64,000 bases of DNA from Lichenostomus cassidix (GCA_008360975.2 CM039179.1:62410666-62474665); one strand, 5' to 3'. Positions 50,505 to 63,170 are shown, counted from the stretch's first letter. Made by a program: numbers and translations. The notes: a model not told the origin generated them from the letters alone.

Positions 50505-50575
50505 GACACCCAACACGTGTTGAGCTGGCACAGCTGCCTGGCATGGCCTGGCGTCAGCCACGCCACGTGCAGCTA
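50505..50575. promoter_or_regulatory. E-box cluster (two CACGTG and one CAGCTG within 60 bp)
   Basis: CACGTG is at 50514-50519, inside the perfect 12-bp palindrome CAACACGTGTTG (50511-50522). CAGCTG is at 50531-50536, and a second CACGTG at 50564-50569. CACGTG is the canonical site for basic helix-loop-helix-zipper proteins (MYC/MAX, USF, CLOCK/BMAL1 families), and CAGCTG suits tissue-specific helix-loop-helix proteins. The DNA here is CpG-richer than its surroundings. Motif presence is seen directly; binding is inference. Confidence 0.3.
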
Positions 50576-51029
50576 TGGGCAGCTTGGTTTGCTTGTGATG
50601 TCTGGGAAAAGCTGCCACAGTCACTGCAGGCCACATCTCTGTTCTACATCTTTGTGTCTAATGAATGTAAAGCTGAGCCCAAGTCGCCTTGCCGAATCCC
50701 GCTGTGCCGGTGACCTAAAATGAGCAGGGACAACTCCCATGAGTTAGCGTTGCTGGAATTGACTGTACACCGCAAAATTATCCCCACAGCTTACTGCCAG
50801 TTTTCTCTGTCTTGGAGTTCGACTTGAATTCAGACATATGGCTTTAAAATTTCCAAACAGAGATCACCAGCAGTGCTGTAGGAAGGAGATTTCATTCCCT
50901 GTCCCCATTAGTCAACCCTGAGCTTTCCTGTGCTAAAACCCACTCAGGAAATGCTGCAAACAAAAGAGGTAAATAGTTCTCGGCATTCCTTGTTGCTTGG
51001 AAGGAGTTAAGCTCTTCTCAACAGACTGA

Positions 51030-51290
51030 TCGAGTTTTTCTGGCATTATCCCATTAGCTTAAGTCATTGCTGATGACTTCACCCTCCTGGTGACATCAGC
51101 CTCTAATCTTGTGAAGGTGAATTCATGTGAGATTGTTTAAAACAATTACTCCTGGAATTGTAGGTCATTTCAATTGATATATGGATGCAACATTCACTTT
51201 CGCAGATTGTAGCTTCTCTTATGCAGTGTGTGTACACATTTTCCATATTGTATTTCAGCATGTGTGTAATGTTACAAACTGGCACTGCTT
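51030..51290. promoter_or_regulatory. Candidate conserved non-coding element
   Basis: Non-repetitive block with CATTATCCCATTAGC, CATTGCTGATGACTTC, TGACATCAGCC, AAAACAATTACTCC and ATTTCAATTGATAT motifs. It contains TGACATCA (a CRE/AP-1-like site) and paired Sox-type ACAAT words. No open frame spans it. Enhancer-like by appearance only. Confidence 0.25.
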
Positions 51291-54200
51291 GAGATCAGCA
51301 GGAGAATGTGCTCCTTTTAAATGCAAAAGTAAAAGAAACAAACAAAAATCAACCCACTGATATTACTATTTTTATAGGTATGATTAAGACCTTTCTTCAG
51401 TCATATATGTGGTTTGTTTGATTCCCTCTGGATGCTGCCTCCCTCTCTGTCTCTTCTGGAATATTCTGCTTTGTCTAGGCTGTATCTTTCCTTAGGAGTG
51501 CTCTGGCCATTTCATATTCTCTTGTTTTTACCCATACATGGGGAAAAATGTAGACAGATAAACACCCAGAATGGCTACTTAATAAATCACAATTTTTAAT
51601 AACATTATATATATTTTTCTCATCCTGTACCAGGATAAATATACATAAAAGTGCATAAAAATGATAGATCAGGTCTTAAAATATTTCCTATTTTTCTCTT
51701 TCCTCTAAAGTAGTGATTCAGAGGAACATGTAGACACAGTCGACACTTGTAAGAAGTGGTTTTAATAAGAGGAGACAAGTCATCATCCCAGCTGTGCAAT
51801 CCTTGCTGAAGTCAAAGGGTCTGGAAAGAAAGGCCCCATTTGTCCTGAGGAGCAGCACACACATGTATACCGAAGGAGGATAGTGAAGTATTTAGACTAG
51901 AAGTTCCCCAGACCTAGACGAGACATTTGTTTGCTTAACTTCATTGTTCTTCCCTTCTCTCATCACTTGTCCTCAGCTGGCTGCAGCAATCCCTGTGGAG
52001 CTCTGCAGAGTCATCCACCTCAAAACCAGGGGGAAGAAAGCTCCTGCTCCCCAAAACCTCTCACGCTTCCAGCCTCTGGCAGGAAACCACTCTGAGCTGC
52101 CCTGTGTACAAGCTGGATGCAGTCAGGGTGGGTGACAGGGCACAGGGTGGCACAGAAGGCAGGGAGGATTCAGACACTGTCGTCTCTATCTGCCGTTTTG
52201 TGAAGAGACTTCTTAATGTGACTAATAGCTCTTGGCATTGAACTGTAGCTCCTGAAGTGCAGAGCTGGCATGTCCATACGCTAATGTTTAAAGTAATGTG
52301 TCAGAAAAGTTTTATAGTAGTAGCACAGTATTGTTGGGGGAGAAGAAGGCTGCTTAAATAAAGCCAATAAAATTCTACTATCATCACTTTTCTCTCTTTA
52401 TTGTTGAGAGGGTGGAAATGACTAAAGTTTTTATTTGGTGTTAGCAGTGTGATGCTAGATTTTTTTCCACATTTGGAAGTGAACAAGGTAGTGATAAAAA
52501 TATCATTAAAAAGTGAACCAGTTGTCCTCAGCTCCTGGATGCTCCAGAGGGGCTCAGCCAAAGAGACAGCAAAACTAGTGTAGGCAACCAAAAAGGGATT
52601 TTTTTCTCCTTACAAAATAAACCCTGTTGTGCTACTCCTTTAGGAAGGAAATTGAGTTTCTGGATGACTCGCAAATACTTTGCTCATTGTAGTGGCCTGT
52701 ATGTTTCCTGAATACCCAGATCTGATTTAGATTAGGGCCTTTTGGGTGGGTGCTGGGGGGGAAGGACAGGCTAAATAAGAGGAAATTTGTAGTTTTAGTC
52801 CAAGGTCCGAGCACTGTTACCAATTACATGTGTATAAGCTATAAGTGAGGGACTGCATCTGCCTTAGCTATAGTTAAAGTCATCCAGTGCTTCATCCTTT
52901 TCCTATGCCCTTTCCTCCCCTTTCAGAGGGAGGAGAAGTAAGAAAAACAAACAAAGTGCCTCCCCAAACAGCTCTCTGTGGTTGAAACCTGTATGAGGAT
53001 TAGGTAAAGTCTCTAGAGTTTAACTCAAGTGAAAGAATAGGTAGGAAAAATTGGATCAGCAAGTGCTGCTTAAACTGCAGTTACTGTGTTTGGCCTTCAC
53101 GTGGATGTGCAGTGAAGCAAAGAAAAGCAGAAAAGCTAAAGGTGAAAGCAGAAAATCCTTCAATGTGTTAAACTCCAGGGAAAATGGCAGCTTTCCCACT
53201 GTGCCAACTTTTTGGTAACTACTCCCAGAATGCCTGGTATCTGTAAACCCACCACAGTAATAAATCCCTCAGTAGCAGGCCAAAATACTGAAGGTGTGGT
53301 TTGCACCAAACTGCGATGATGCAATCTTTTTGGTGCTGGGAGCTGAAAAGAGGTTTGGGAATGGAGCCAGAGAGGTTCTGCAAGGGTGATGCATAGCTCT
53401 GTGTGCCAGACATTTCTGGGCCATGGTGTTCTCCCCATATATGCAGTGGCTGCTTCACCACAAATAAGGTAATCAGTTTTTGGAGCTACTGGAGGGCTGT
53501 GATGGTGGGTCAGACACTTTCGACCTCCATATCCTGATAATCCTTCTTTTCTCTTGGCTGAAAGATCATATCACATCCAGTTTTCCTTCTCTGCCTGCTG
53601 CTTCAGAGATTGATGAGATGCAAGGGAGCAAAGGACACAGACCTTGCAATGTGCCCACCAGTTTTGAAGAGGGTATCCTCTGTGATTTGCTTTTGTGTTT
53701 ACCATGTGGTTATATCTTACAGAAAGAAATTCCACTGTATTCCCTAAAAAACCCAAAGCTGGCATACAAAACACCAGCTCCATACAGCAGGCTGTGGTTT
53801 GTTCTGCCTTTACTAGTAGGGCAAAAATCCTTTGCCTTTCAAGATCCACGTTCTATTCCCACTGTGTACCAGGTCTATGTAAATCTTTTGCCACTGGGTA
53901 TGCTAATGTTTGGCATTGGCATAGGAACCTCAAGTATTCAGAGGTATATTTGAAAGAAACAGAAACACTCTTCAAAAGAACAAAAAGATAATATATTCTT
54001 ATGTACCTCTGCAGTTGCAATAGCTGCTCTGTCACAGTATCCCCATTAAATGAAGGATCAGCTCTATCCTCATAAAGCACTACTTGGACCTGGAGCCTCC
54101 ACAGAACACAAGTAGTCTAGAAACTATAGCACTATACTTGCGAGATAGTCACAAAAGGAGTTAATTAATACCTTAGATTTTAAATTAGTGCCTAATTCTT

Positions 54201-57195
54201 GGACTGCAGTCTTACTTTTTTTTTTTTTTTTTTTTTTTTGGAACATTTCTTACCCATTCCTCTTCACCAAGAGGAGCCTGCATTTGAACTGGGTGCCCTT
54301 GGACAGTGCCAGGTTCCAGGACTGATGATGAGCTCTGCAAAAGTTTACTTTCTTTGGAAAAGACCTCTTACATCTGAGTGTGGCACAAGGTTTCAATATT
54401 TCACCTGATATTTTTCTATGCTTACAGAAGAAGCTATTCCTCATTGAGGTGCAAGGAGCTGTGGCAGCCTGGTTAACCACAAGCAGCTATTTATGTGTAT
54501 TGATTTCAAGGAAAATTTGTTGCTTTCATCATGTGTTGATGGGACTGAAGGCTTAGGAGAATTCAGTGCTGTGCACATTGTGGGACAGCAGAGTGCTGTA
54601 TCAAGATAGTGATATCCAGAGCACATCACACTATGAGACCAAGGGATGGGTTTTGGATCCTCTGTCCCATTATGTTCTCTGCATTCCCCTTCTTGGGATG
54701 CTTCTATGGTCCAGAACAGGTAGTCACCATGCACCAGCTGCTGCATCTAGACCTGATTTGCCAATCAGGGACCAGATGTGGATGCTCAAGTACAAGTAAG
54801 GTGCTCTGTGGATTTTGTAAGACCAGTGGAGTTCACTGTGAGTTGCAGAGGACTCTTCTTGACTACTTTTCATGGTGTCTTTTGCAAGTATTTTGCTAGA
54901 GGTTGAAAACTTCAGGTGGGCATTGTATATTTGGGGTGAGGTGTGGCTGCTGCTCTTTGTGGGCAGATGTGCTTGGGTTTGGAGAACAGAGCTAGAGAAT
55001 AAAGCATGAAAAATTTTCCCATTTCTAAGTGAGACTCTTGTTTTCAAATAATAATGGAAATTTATGCAGCTGAGTGGGTATATGATAGCTAAGATATCTA
55101 TGGTCTAATCGAAAGCCAGTCAAAATCTGTGACTCTTGAAGGATTTTAGAGCAGGCTGCTGAAGTGCAGAATAGATAAAATACAGATAAAGTATGATATA
55201 TGTATATCTTGAAGAGGTGTGGTTTCAATACTGTGCATGAGCTCACTGTTTACTAAAGGACTGTATGGAAAAATAATTAATTTCCTTTGCTTGTCTAAGA
55301 CAAAAGTACTTTGCAAACAATGTCTTCTGCTTGTCTGCTACAGTGTTCACTGGAGCTGGGGACTGTATTCATGTGTTAGAGGAACACAGCCAAGAAAATG
55401 TATTATCTTATTTTGTAGAGCACACTTTCTCCAGGAAGAAATAAATTGAGCACGACAGCTGCACGGGTAGAAATGAGACATACAGCTAAGCACTTTTCAT
55501 ATGAGGTTTTGAAAATTCTTTCTGAAGGACAGCACCTCCTAGCTTCATTTTACAAACAGAATATCTTGGATACAGAGGATTTTAACAAAGTACCCAAATT
55601 CATGGAGTGAATCTGCAGATGCAGGAACAGGCTGCTCAAATATACTTTTTTTTGCTTTGTTCATTTGAGCAGACAACCTCTGAGTCAAAAGGTAATGATG
55701 GTGGAGAGGTCCCAACAGGCTCAGCTGTTTTTCCTTTCTTCCTTCTTCCCTCTTTACACAACGGTGTAGCCGTGGGGCTTTCCTTTCTTCCCACCCACAC
55801 CCATTCCCTGGCTGGAATGATGCAAGAAGAAAAGCAGCAACGAAAGAAAGGCACCAGCAGAAGGGATGAGTAAATGTTCTCACACAGCACAGGAGTCTTC
55901 CCTACCCAAGCTACCTCTGTTTCAGTATATTAATTTGTTGCAAGATATGCATAGCCACAGTGAAACATTTTTTGTTTCTGTGCAAGATGCCACTGAGGTA
56001 GCTACTCTCTGTGATGTGAGGACCAGATGCTGTTCCTTCCTGCTTGTCCATCAGGGCTGGATTTCGACCTTCCTGTGATTAGGCAATAATTTTTCTCTGA
56101 GTGAAGATAATCCTGCTGTTGCTTTCCTAGTAACCTCATCTAGTACCCTGCAGACGTTGCCCTAGCAAGAGCCCTGGAAATTAAAATCCTTTGTTTTTCC
56201 CCCTGCTAGACATATCACTGGCTAGAAAGAACTTTCTTAATTTCTGCATTTAGTCAGCTTGAGCTGAGGGCAAGAACTGAAGAAATATTGAAGAAAGATC
56301 ATCTCAGAGATGATATGGATAACACAATGTTCTGCCACTTAAAAAATAGTCCTAGTGATAGAAAAGGATTTACTACGTGGATTCCTTTCTTCTGTTGGGA
56401 ATGACACCAGGAACTCCCAATCTAGTTCTTATAAAGACTGCAGATAAGATATTAAATGTCATTTCTCTGTCATTTATGAGCCATCTGGATAGGAGGGAAG
56501 GGAAGGAAAGTGATTAACTAAAGCCCTGAAAGTGTAAGGCTGGCTGAGAGCCCCAGCTGTGTCCTGTACCCACTTCAACTCAATGCAGGGGAAATCTAAA
56601 GAGGGCTGTCAAGCTGTTAAGAAACAGCCTTCCCACAGAGCAGAAGAGACAGAGGAGGAGTAGGGTCTGAAAATCTTACCAAATATGTCCAAATATTTGA
56701 AATAAGCTCAAACATTCAGTGGCTGCTTAGCCATACCTTTTACATTCAACCCACAACAATTAGTGTAAACCGAACTCTGATTTATATAGAGGAAGAAAAT
56801 AAATGTGGAGAAGCCAAGCTTGTAATTTTTTATGGCTTCTACATATTCCTTATTTCTTTATAAGGTTTGATTTAATGGTTTTTCATTGTTGAATGTCAAT
56901 GAACATTGAACTTGTGCTCAGCACGTCACCATGGATAGCAGTGAAATGACAAAGAACAGAATAGCAGTACATGTATTTCAGATGTAATGGATGTCCTCTC
57001 CAAAGTTTTACTGAACTCTGTAATATCTTTTCCATACTTAGGCCTTATACACTATATCTGTAAAATAACTGCAGAGATGGAAAGACCATTAAGGCAGCCT
57101 CTTATAAACTTGAGCTTATATATCACTGAGTAATTGCTCTATGTTCTTATATGTGTGAGTGACCAGGGCAGTAATCAGCCACTGTACATGGCTCT
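51291..57195. other. Long non-coding stretch without recognisable genes
   Basis: About 5.9 kb with no supported exon, RNA gene or transposon. The open frame at 53480-53953 (157 codons) is near chance length, has no recognised domain and is overlapped by frames on both strands. The poly-T at 54216-54239 is listed separately. AT-rich DNA at 51.5-51.7 kb and 56.7-57.0 kb is unremarkable. Confidence 0.5.
54216..54239. repeat. Poly-T tract (24 T)
   Basis: An uninterrupted run of 24 T, the longest mononucleotide run in the window. I found no polyadenylation-signal complement within the next 30 bases and no obvious flanking duplication, so there is no support for a minus-strand retrocopy. Length and homogeneity suggest it is young or length-variable, and assembly length may be unreliable. 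Confidence 0.9.
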
Positions 57196-57199
57196 ACAT

Positions 57200-57412
57200 G
57201 CTGTACACTGTGTTCAGTTCTGGGTCCCTCACTACAAGAAGGACATGGAGGTGCTGGAGCTTGTCCAGGGAAGGGCAATAGAGCTGGTGAAGGGTTTGGA
57301 GCACAAGTCTTATGACAAGCAACTGAAGGAGCTGGGGTTGCTTAGCCTGCAGTAAAGGAGGCTGAGGAGGATTTTATCACTCTTTACAACTGCCTGAAAG
57401 GAGGTACCTTCA
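57200..57412 (+). mobile_element. CR1 LINE fragment (plus strand), ORF2 C-terminal region, broken
   Basis: A short CR1 fragment in forward orientation. Its translation from about 57215 carries the CR1 ORF2 motif [18 protein letters not shown], then [10 protein letters not shown], and the nucleotide sequence continues into the CTGAAAGGAGG that follows in CR1. A lysine codon has become TAA at 57353-57355, and the alignment then appears to lose two bases near 57373, so the reading frame is dead. Both ends are truncated: the terminal 3' region and the octamer tail are absent. It is older-looking and shorter than the copy at 32.6 kb and lies about 550 bp left of the solo LTR. Boundaries are approximate. 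Confidence 0.9.
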
Positions 57413-57960
57413 GAGCTCATTGACTTCTCTGGAGAATATGAATCCTCAAAATGTTAAACTCGTGCCATAGATATTTGGGGAAGCATTGAGTTGGTCATGT
57501 TTGTCTATTAGAACCTAGAAAAATGGACAAGTCACTAGTAAACTGAAAGTGCAGCTTTATTAATCCCAGAGGAGATCTAGAACTGCAAGCAATTACGAGG
57601 CTGAACTAGGATACAATGAAAAAAGAGAAAAGAAAAAGTCAAGTAGGACCTAAATTATGGTTACAGAATCCCACAATTGAAGTTCTTCTTTGCAGAGGTG
57701 CCATTGCCTGTGTGCCATTCTCTCTTTGGGGATGTCACTCTGTGTTATCACCTGCAACACAGTAGTATACCACATACAGTGGTATAAAGCAGCATTTGCT
57801 TTTTTTCTGTGATGGAGTAAAAAGAATGGTGCAATGACATAAGACTGGAGAAACATGGCTAAAAACTCAGCTTTTAATTTAAACCAAGAGACATGTATAA
57901 CATGTCCCTCTAACTTCCTCAGCTTACGGTCTCATACCTCTTACAAAGCAAACAGCATTT
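57413..57960. other. Interval between CR1 fragment and solo LTR; nothing firm
   Basis: No gene recognised. CAGCTTTATTAATCCCAGAG at about 57552-57571 looks a little like the inverted polyadenylation region of an LTR, but no other LTR hallmark is visible. It is left unassigned. Confidence 0.4.
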
Positions 57961-57962
57961 CC

Positions 57963-58547
57963 TGACACGGTGGGTTGGCATTGGCTGGACCCCACCAAGT
58001 TACTCTATCATATTCCCTGTCCCCAGCAGGATGGAGGAGGAAGAAAGTAAGATGGGAAAAACTTGTGGGTAAAGATAAAGGCAGTTTAATAAAAGCAAAA
58101 GCAAAGGTTGTGTGCAAAAGCAAAGGACTACGGAAGATTTGTTCTCTGCTCCCAATCAGCAGGTGATGTCCAGCCACTTCCTGGGAAGTAGGTCTTCATT
58201 ATGTGCCCTGGTTGCCCTGGAAGACCAAGCACTGTAATAATGAATGCCCTGCCTCCTCTTCCTCCTCTCTCTCAGCTTTTATTGATGAGCCAATGTCACA
58301 TGGTACAGAATATCTCTGGTCAATTCAGGTCAGATCTCCTGTCTGTGTCTGCTCCCAAGATCTTACCCACCCCCAGCACACTGATGTGGGACAGAATGTT
58401 GGACACACAGTGCTGATGCTGTGCCAGTGCTGCTCAGCATATGCCAAAACACTGGTGTGTTATCAAGACATTTTTAGTTTCAAATACGAAGCACAGCACT
58501 GTGAGGGTACTATGGGAAAATTCACTCCATCTCAGCCCAACCCAATA
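57963..58547 (-). mobile_element. Solo LTR of an avian endogenous retrovirus (minus strand)
   Basis: About 585 bp whose order of segments matches a common bird LTR type. Reading on the minus strand, a left end near 58547 is followed by a segment that in related copies precedes the core promoter. A degenerate A/T-rich TATA-like CAATAAAAGC lies near 58275-58285, then ATTAAACTGCCTTTATC (about 58075-58092), which includes the ATTAAA polyadenylation-type signal. A right end CA is near 57963. The ends are approximate and I found no clear target-site duplication. No gag, pol or env sequence flanks it, so it is most simply a solo LTR left by recombination between the two LTRs of an old provirus. The exact subfamily, probably of the ERVL/ERVK-related bird set, is not assigned. 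Confidence 0.8.
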
Positions 58548-61500
58548 TGCCTGATCTAACTGTCCCTTGGTAGTAAATGTAACTGATCCTTTTCAAACAG
58601 TGTCATCTTCGAGCAAGTGCAGTAGGTGCCAATGGTCACATCATTTACCCTGTTAATTATATCAGTGTTCAGTGACTGAGAAGGCTGTAACCAAACTCTC
58701 TGAAGAGCAAGTAAACACACTCAGATTCTGGAGCCAAGACACATTTCATAGATTTTGCAGAGATTATGCCCAATCTCCTGTTCATCACTGTCACATTTTA
58801 ATCACTTTCCAGGATGGGAAGGAATATTCCTCTTGTCAAAACTCAGTGCTGCTGGCAGAGAATGGGAAGTGTCTTGTCTGCTGTGATTATAAAGCTTAAG
58901 GTTGATGGGTGTTGGTGCACTGCACCAGGAGAAGCAGGGATGGCACACTTCTCCTAGCATGGCCAGAGGAAATGCTCTCCAGATCTCAAAGCTGCTGACC
59001 CCAAGCTTATGAAAACACTTGACAGCTACAAGTGAAGCTTGAAGCATGAGTCTTAATTGTGGTTGTTATCTCAATGTGGAGCTGATGATGTCTATCCTTA
59101 TGTGCATCACGAGTATCCTCAGGCTCCAAAAGTCCCTTACATCCATGGGTCCAGAATAGGTTATCACAGCCATCACAGATTGGAGAGTTTATCCATAAAA
59201 CTGAAACAAAGCATACCTGCATGTTTCCTAAAACTGATACCCAGTCTCACTTAAAGGCTCTAAATCACAGTGAGACCATGACCTTTGAGGATTATGTGAC
59301 AGTGTCTGTTACATCACAACACTTAATGTTGAATTATTAACCCAGGAACATAATTCTGAGATGCCTGTCAAAATATATTTCTTCATTTCTTTAACACACA
59401 TAGGTATATTTGGAAAAACAGAAGTGAGCATCTCATTCTGGAGGCAAAGGTTTAACCATAAATTTTGTGAGAGAGGTCCACAGTTTTCTGTAAAGTTAAG
59501 CACATTGACTCTTTAGCACACAAATTTATTATTTTGTACATTTATGAAGTGGACGAGATATTGGAGTCACAAGTCTCCTGGTTAGTCCATTTGTTATGAG
59601 ATCCTTACAAAGGCACGGCTTGGCAGGTCTGTGGGTAAGATGACACTGGGATGTAGAAATGAAGCAAATATGGGATCACTCATGAGAAAAAAGGAATGTC
59701 GAGGCTGTGACACAGACTACATGGAGGAGAAGGTTTTTAAAACAAAAAGGAACACAAACAGTTAAAGAAGGAGCTGTTTCTGCAAGAGCTGAGTTTTTAA
59801 TAAGTCATTTGATTCTTGCAAAATCACTGAGTTTGTGAGTATGCTAACATGATGGAATTTCAATGCCTTTTTGATTTTACTAATAAAGTGTGTTAAGTGT
59901 ATATCCTGTTGTTCCTCCTGTGTAAGCATATGCCACTTTCTATGGTGACTGTTAACATTCATGTGACTGTTTTGAAGTATTCATTACACTAAAGACCAAA
60001 ATATTTAATGGATCACTTGTTATCTGACACTCATCACCTTCTCTAATAAACTGCTGTGATATTCTGTCTTGATTTTTGCAAGCTGTTTGGGTTTGGGTGT
60101 ATTTGGGCATATTTAAGATTGGAAAACTCTCTAAAAATAAAGCACTGTTTTCAAGAAATGGAGTTCAGAAAGCAGTGTTTTCTGATGGTTCCTACAAGCA
60201 TATCAAGGATGCTGATTTCAGCAAGAAATAAACGTATTTCAGACTGGGTTTCCTGGGCTGTTTGGGCCATACTCAGCAGCTCTTCAAGAGGGATCTCTTT
60301 ACATTGCAGAGTGTTTCTGAGTTGTTAAGAGTATAATGTAGGAGTTTTCAAGTGTGTCTGGTGGATGCTATGGTTTTATCCAAAGTAATGCTAGGGCTAG
60401 GCGAGGAGAGGAGGCAAAAAGGGCTTCACGCTACCCATTGCTTTTCCTGGGGTCTGAAATTTCCTAAAGGCAGACTAGCTTGTTGGAAGTTGTCCTTAGC
60501 TTTTGTGACACATCCCACCTACCTCCTGGATCCTACAGATAGTTTTAATGTGGCACAGAAGATGGATGGCTTGTAGTGTCTCTTGCATTAGATTTTTAGG
60601 GATTTTTTTTATACCACCAAGGGCATAAAGGCCAAGAAAAGGCCAAGGAAAGGTGTAGAAACTGGAAAACAAGGGAATATTTCTTTAAACTATGATCACT
60701 GTGAGTACTGAGCAACATTACTACTGCAATAATTAAAAATTAATTAAAAGAAGCAAAACCAAGGTTAAAAGGAAATTGAATTGCACTCACTTCTCATATT
60801 GTAACAACTAAATTGCCCATTAGTATAATAACTCATAAAAACGTTTTTGAGGACAGCTCGGGTTGCTTGTTAAAGTGGTGGGCTGGATTTCTCTCACATA
60901 TCTTCATCTGATAGTAATGCTAAAACCAAAATACCTACCAGTGCTAGTTGGCACTTCTCAATGACCACTCCCAGAATGTTGCTATTTTGGTGAAAACACT
61001 CCTTTGAAATCATCAGTTTTCTATGTGAGCTTCCTATTTATTATTTTGTTAGAAGGCCAAAGTGCATTGACCAGGACTGAAATAACTTCAGCTAAAAGAT
61101 AGTGATGCTGTAATTCAGGTTAGCTGAAGTCAAGTTTTTAAAATAATTTTTCATTGTATTCTGAATTCGTTCTCTCAAAAATGAAAATAATAGGAAGAAC
61201 TTCCTCCTATACCATGGACCATAGGGAATTTCCTTTTCCTATCTGCAAGAGAAAAGCCTGTTGTGTATGGGAAATGCAGAATAATAAGAATAATAAGCAA
61301 ATTCAAAGTGCAGAACAGGAAGGAATCACAGGAGACTTGGATTATGGCTCCCACAAAAAACACTACTATGACATATTCTTTGCCATATTTCAGTTAACAA
61401 TTTTTCCCCTCTGGCATTTGTTTTCTCACAAGGAGAAAATGAATTTGACTTGTACTGTTCATGCTATAAATACTGACTTTTAGGTTTTACCAGGGGGCTG

Positions 61501-62780
61501 GATCTCTACTGGTTTTAAAGACAACAAATAATGTGACCTGCATGAATTTTGCTGCAGATTATTTTAGCATTTTTCTGTGCTGTTCTACGTTTTAGAAGAG
61601 ATGTTTCACAATGATGGGGTGAAATCACAGCTCTACAGTTATCAATGGATTTGGAATATCACAGTGGAATTTTTCCCTGAAATCTTAGGAAGCTGGGGTA
61701 GAAATACTGAAGAGACATGATGTCAGAATTTGCATCTCACCTCCCTAAGCTGATATTCTCCTTCCTTTATGGCCGAGTTTTCCCACTTGGAAAGAGATTA
61801 AGGTTTGTGATGCCCCTCTACTTCTGTTTTCCTTATCCCTGAGACCCTTCATGTGATGTTTCCATATGATTGCTTAATATATATCCCCAGCCTATGGCTC
61901 TGACTCTTAAATTGTCACTTTTATTCCGTGTGAGCTCTTTCTTTGAATACTGGGTGAAAAGCTCTTCTCTATGTGTACCCTATAACTCTTTAGCTCTGCT
62001 GCTGGCACCAGCCTTCATTACCTGCTTTGTGCTTACTCTGCCTCTTTCTTGGTTGTCCCTTAAGAATGGAATAATTTCCAACACTTTTTTTTTTTTTTTT
62101 TTTTTAAACCCAAGACGACTCCATCTTACTTAACTGCACCCTGAAATCCCAGTGCTGGCAGACCTGTGAAGAGCTCAAAAGCAGAGATGGTGGGTTGTCC
62201 CGTTTTGTCTCTGTTCTGCAGGGAAGGAAAATGGAAAGAGAAGGTTTTGCTTTAGTCCAGGCTTTGGCACAGCAGCAGGTAGGCTGTCAAAGCTGACAAA
62301 CAGCAGACAGGGCAGGGTATTAAGATGGTATTCAGCAAACCTGGTTTCAATCCTTGGCTCAGTTTCCAGTACAACAGGTATGAAAGTTTCCTTCCTCACT
62401 TAGGTGTTGTGAGAGTAAAACCAAGTTAATAACTGTGGGCTGCTGGCATCTGTGAGGTGACAGGCAGGCAGTGGTTTTCCAGTTCTGTGCTTAAAACTGC
62501 CCCAGAACAGATCCATGTGTTGGGTTTGGGTGCTGTCCTGTGGGGAGTGGGTGTGGAAAGCAGCTCACTGACCCAAAGGATGCTCCTGGGAAGATGGTTG
62601 GGCATCTCTATGGTGTAAGAACATGGAAAGGACAGAAATGTGGTCTCCGAGCTTAGCTCTCCTGCTGTTAGTCCACTTTTGAACTTGAACATCTGCAAGT
62701 GTTTGCAACCACAAGCAAGACACAAAACTAGAGAACACTTTGGGTTTCTGGGTTATAAGATACATATTCTTTTTCATTGT
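58548..62780. other. Non-coding stretch right of the solo LTR
   Basis: No intact gene. An open frame at 58672-58899 (75 codons) looks mildly protein-like, with several cysteines at its end, but beyond its stop the same frame is broken repeatedly and no family is recognised. AT-rich DNA at 60.68-61.15 kb contains AATAATTAAAAATTAATTAAAAG. The poly-T at 62085-62105 is listed separately. Small imperfect AAGGCCAAG duplications occur near 60630-60650. Confidence 0.45.
62085..62105. repeat. Poly-T tract (21 T)
   Basis: An uninterrupted run of 21 T followed by AAACCC. There is no adjacent polyadenylation-signal complement or target-site duplication, so a retrocopy is not supported. Confidence 0.9.
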
Positions 62781-62784
62781 TCAA

Positions 62785-63170
62785 AGAGAGGCTTAAATAA
62801 TTTTTGTTAGGAGGAAAAAGCCTCCTTATTAAATTCTAATTGCAGAGTTTAAAATTTTTCTTCCTTTTGTAAACTCTGTTAGAAACAGGGCGACTCCCCA
62901 CCCCAATAAATAGCAGCAGATGTAATGCAATAGACTTCAGACCATTCCAAAGCATTTGACAGGACAAACAACACTAACATGCGTTCCAGTCTCAACCATC
63001 AAATAAAGTGTTTACAAATTAGAACATAATGGCCATTGCTTTTCTTCTTTAAAATACAACAGAAAAAAAAAATCCCAATCAAACTTGAAATTATTAAACC
63101 TGACATTGAACCTTAATTAGCTCTGGCTCTTTGACATTCTGAAACCTACATGAAAAAATAATATTTAAAT
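62785..63170. promoter_or_regulatory. Candidate conserved non-coding element
   Basis: AT-rich non-repetitive block with TTATTAAATTCTAATTGCAG, AAATTATTAAACC and CCTTAATTAGCTC, plus CAATAAATAGCAGCAG and ATAATGGCCATTGC. The density of homeodomain-type cores and the absence of long frames resemble a developmental enhancer. An A-run at 63063-63071 and a T-run near 63170 flank it. Appearance only. Confidence 0.3.

Noticed and set aside
53480..53953. 157-codon plus-strand open frame
   Set aside because: Length is near chance expectation for 64 kb. There is no domain, splice-site context or codon bias visible, and frames on both strands overlap it.
57552..57571. Short segment resembling an inverted LTR polyadenylation region
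   Set aside because: Only a few matching bases and no other LTR hallmark around it.
58672..58899. 75-codon open frame with Cys-rich end, possibly a pseudogene or retroviral remnant
   Set aside because: The frame is broken many times just downstream, no family is recognised, and 75 codons is common by chance.
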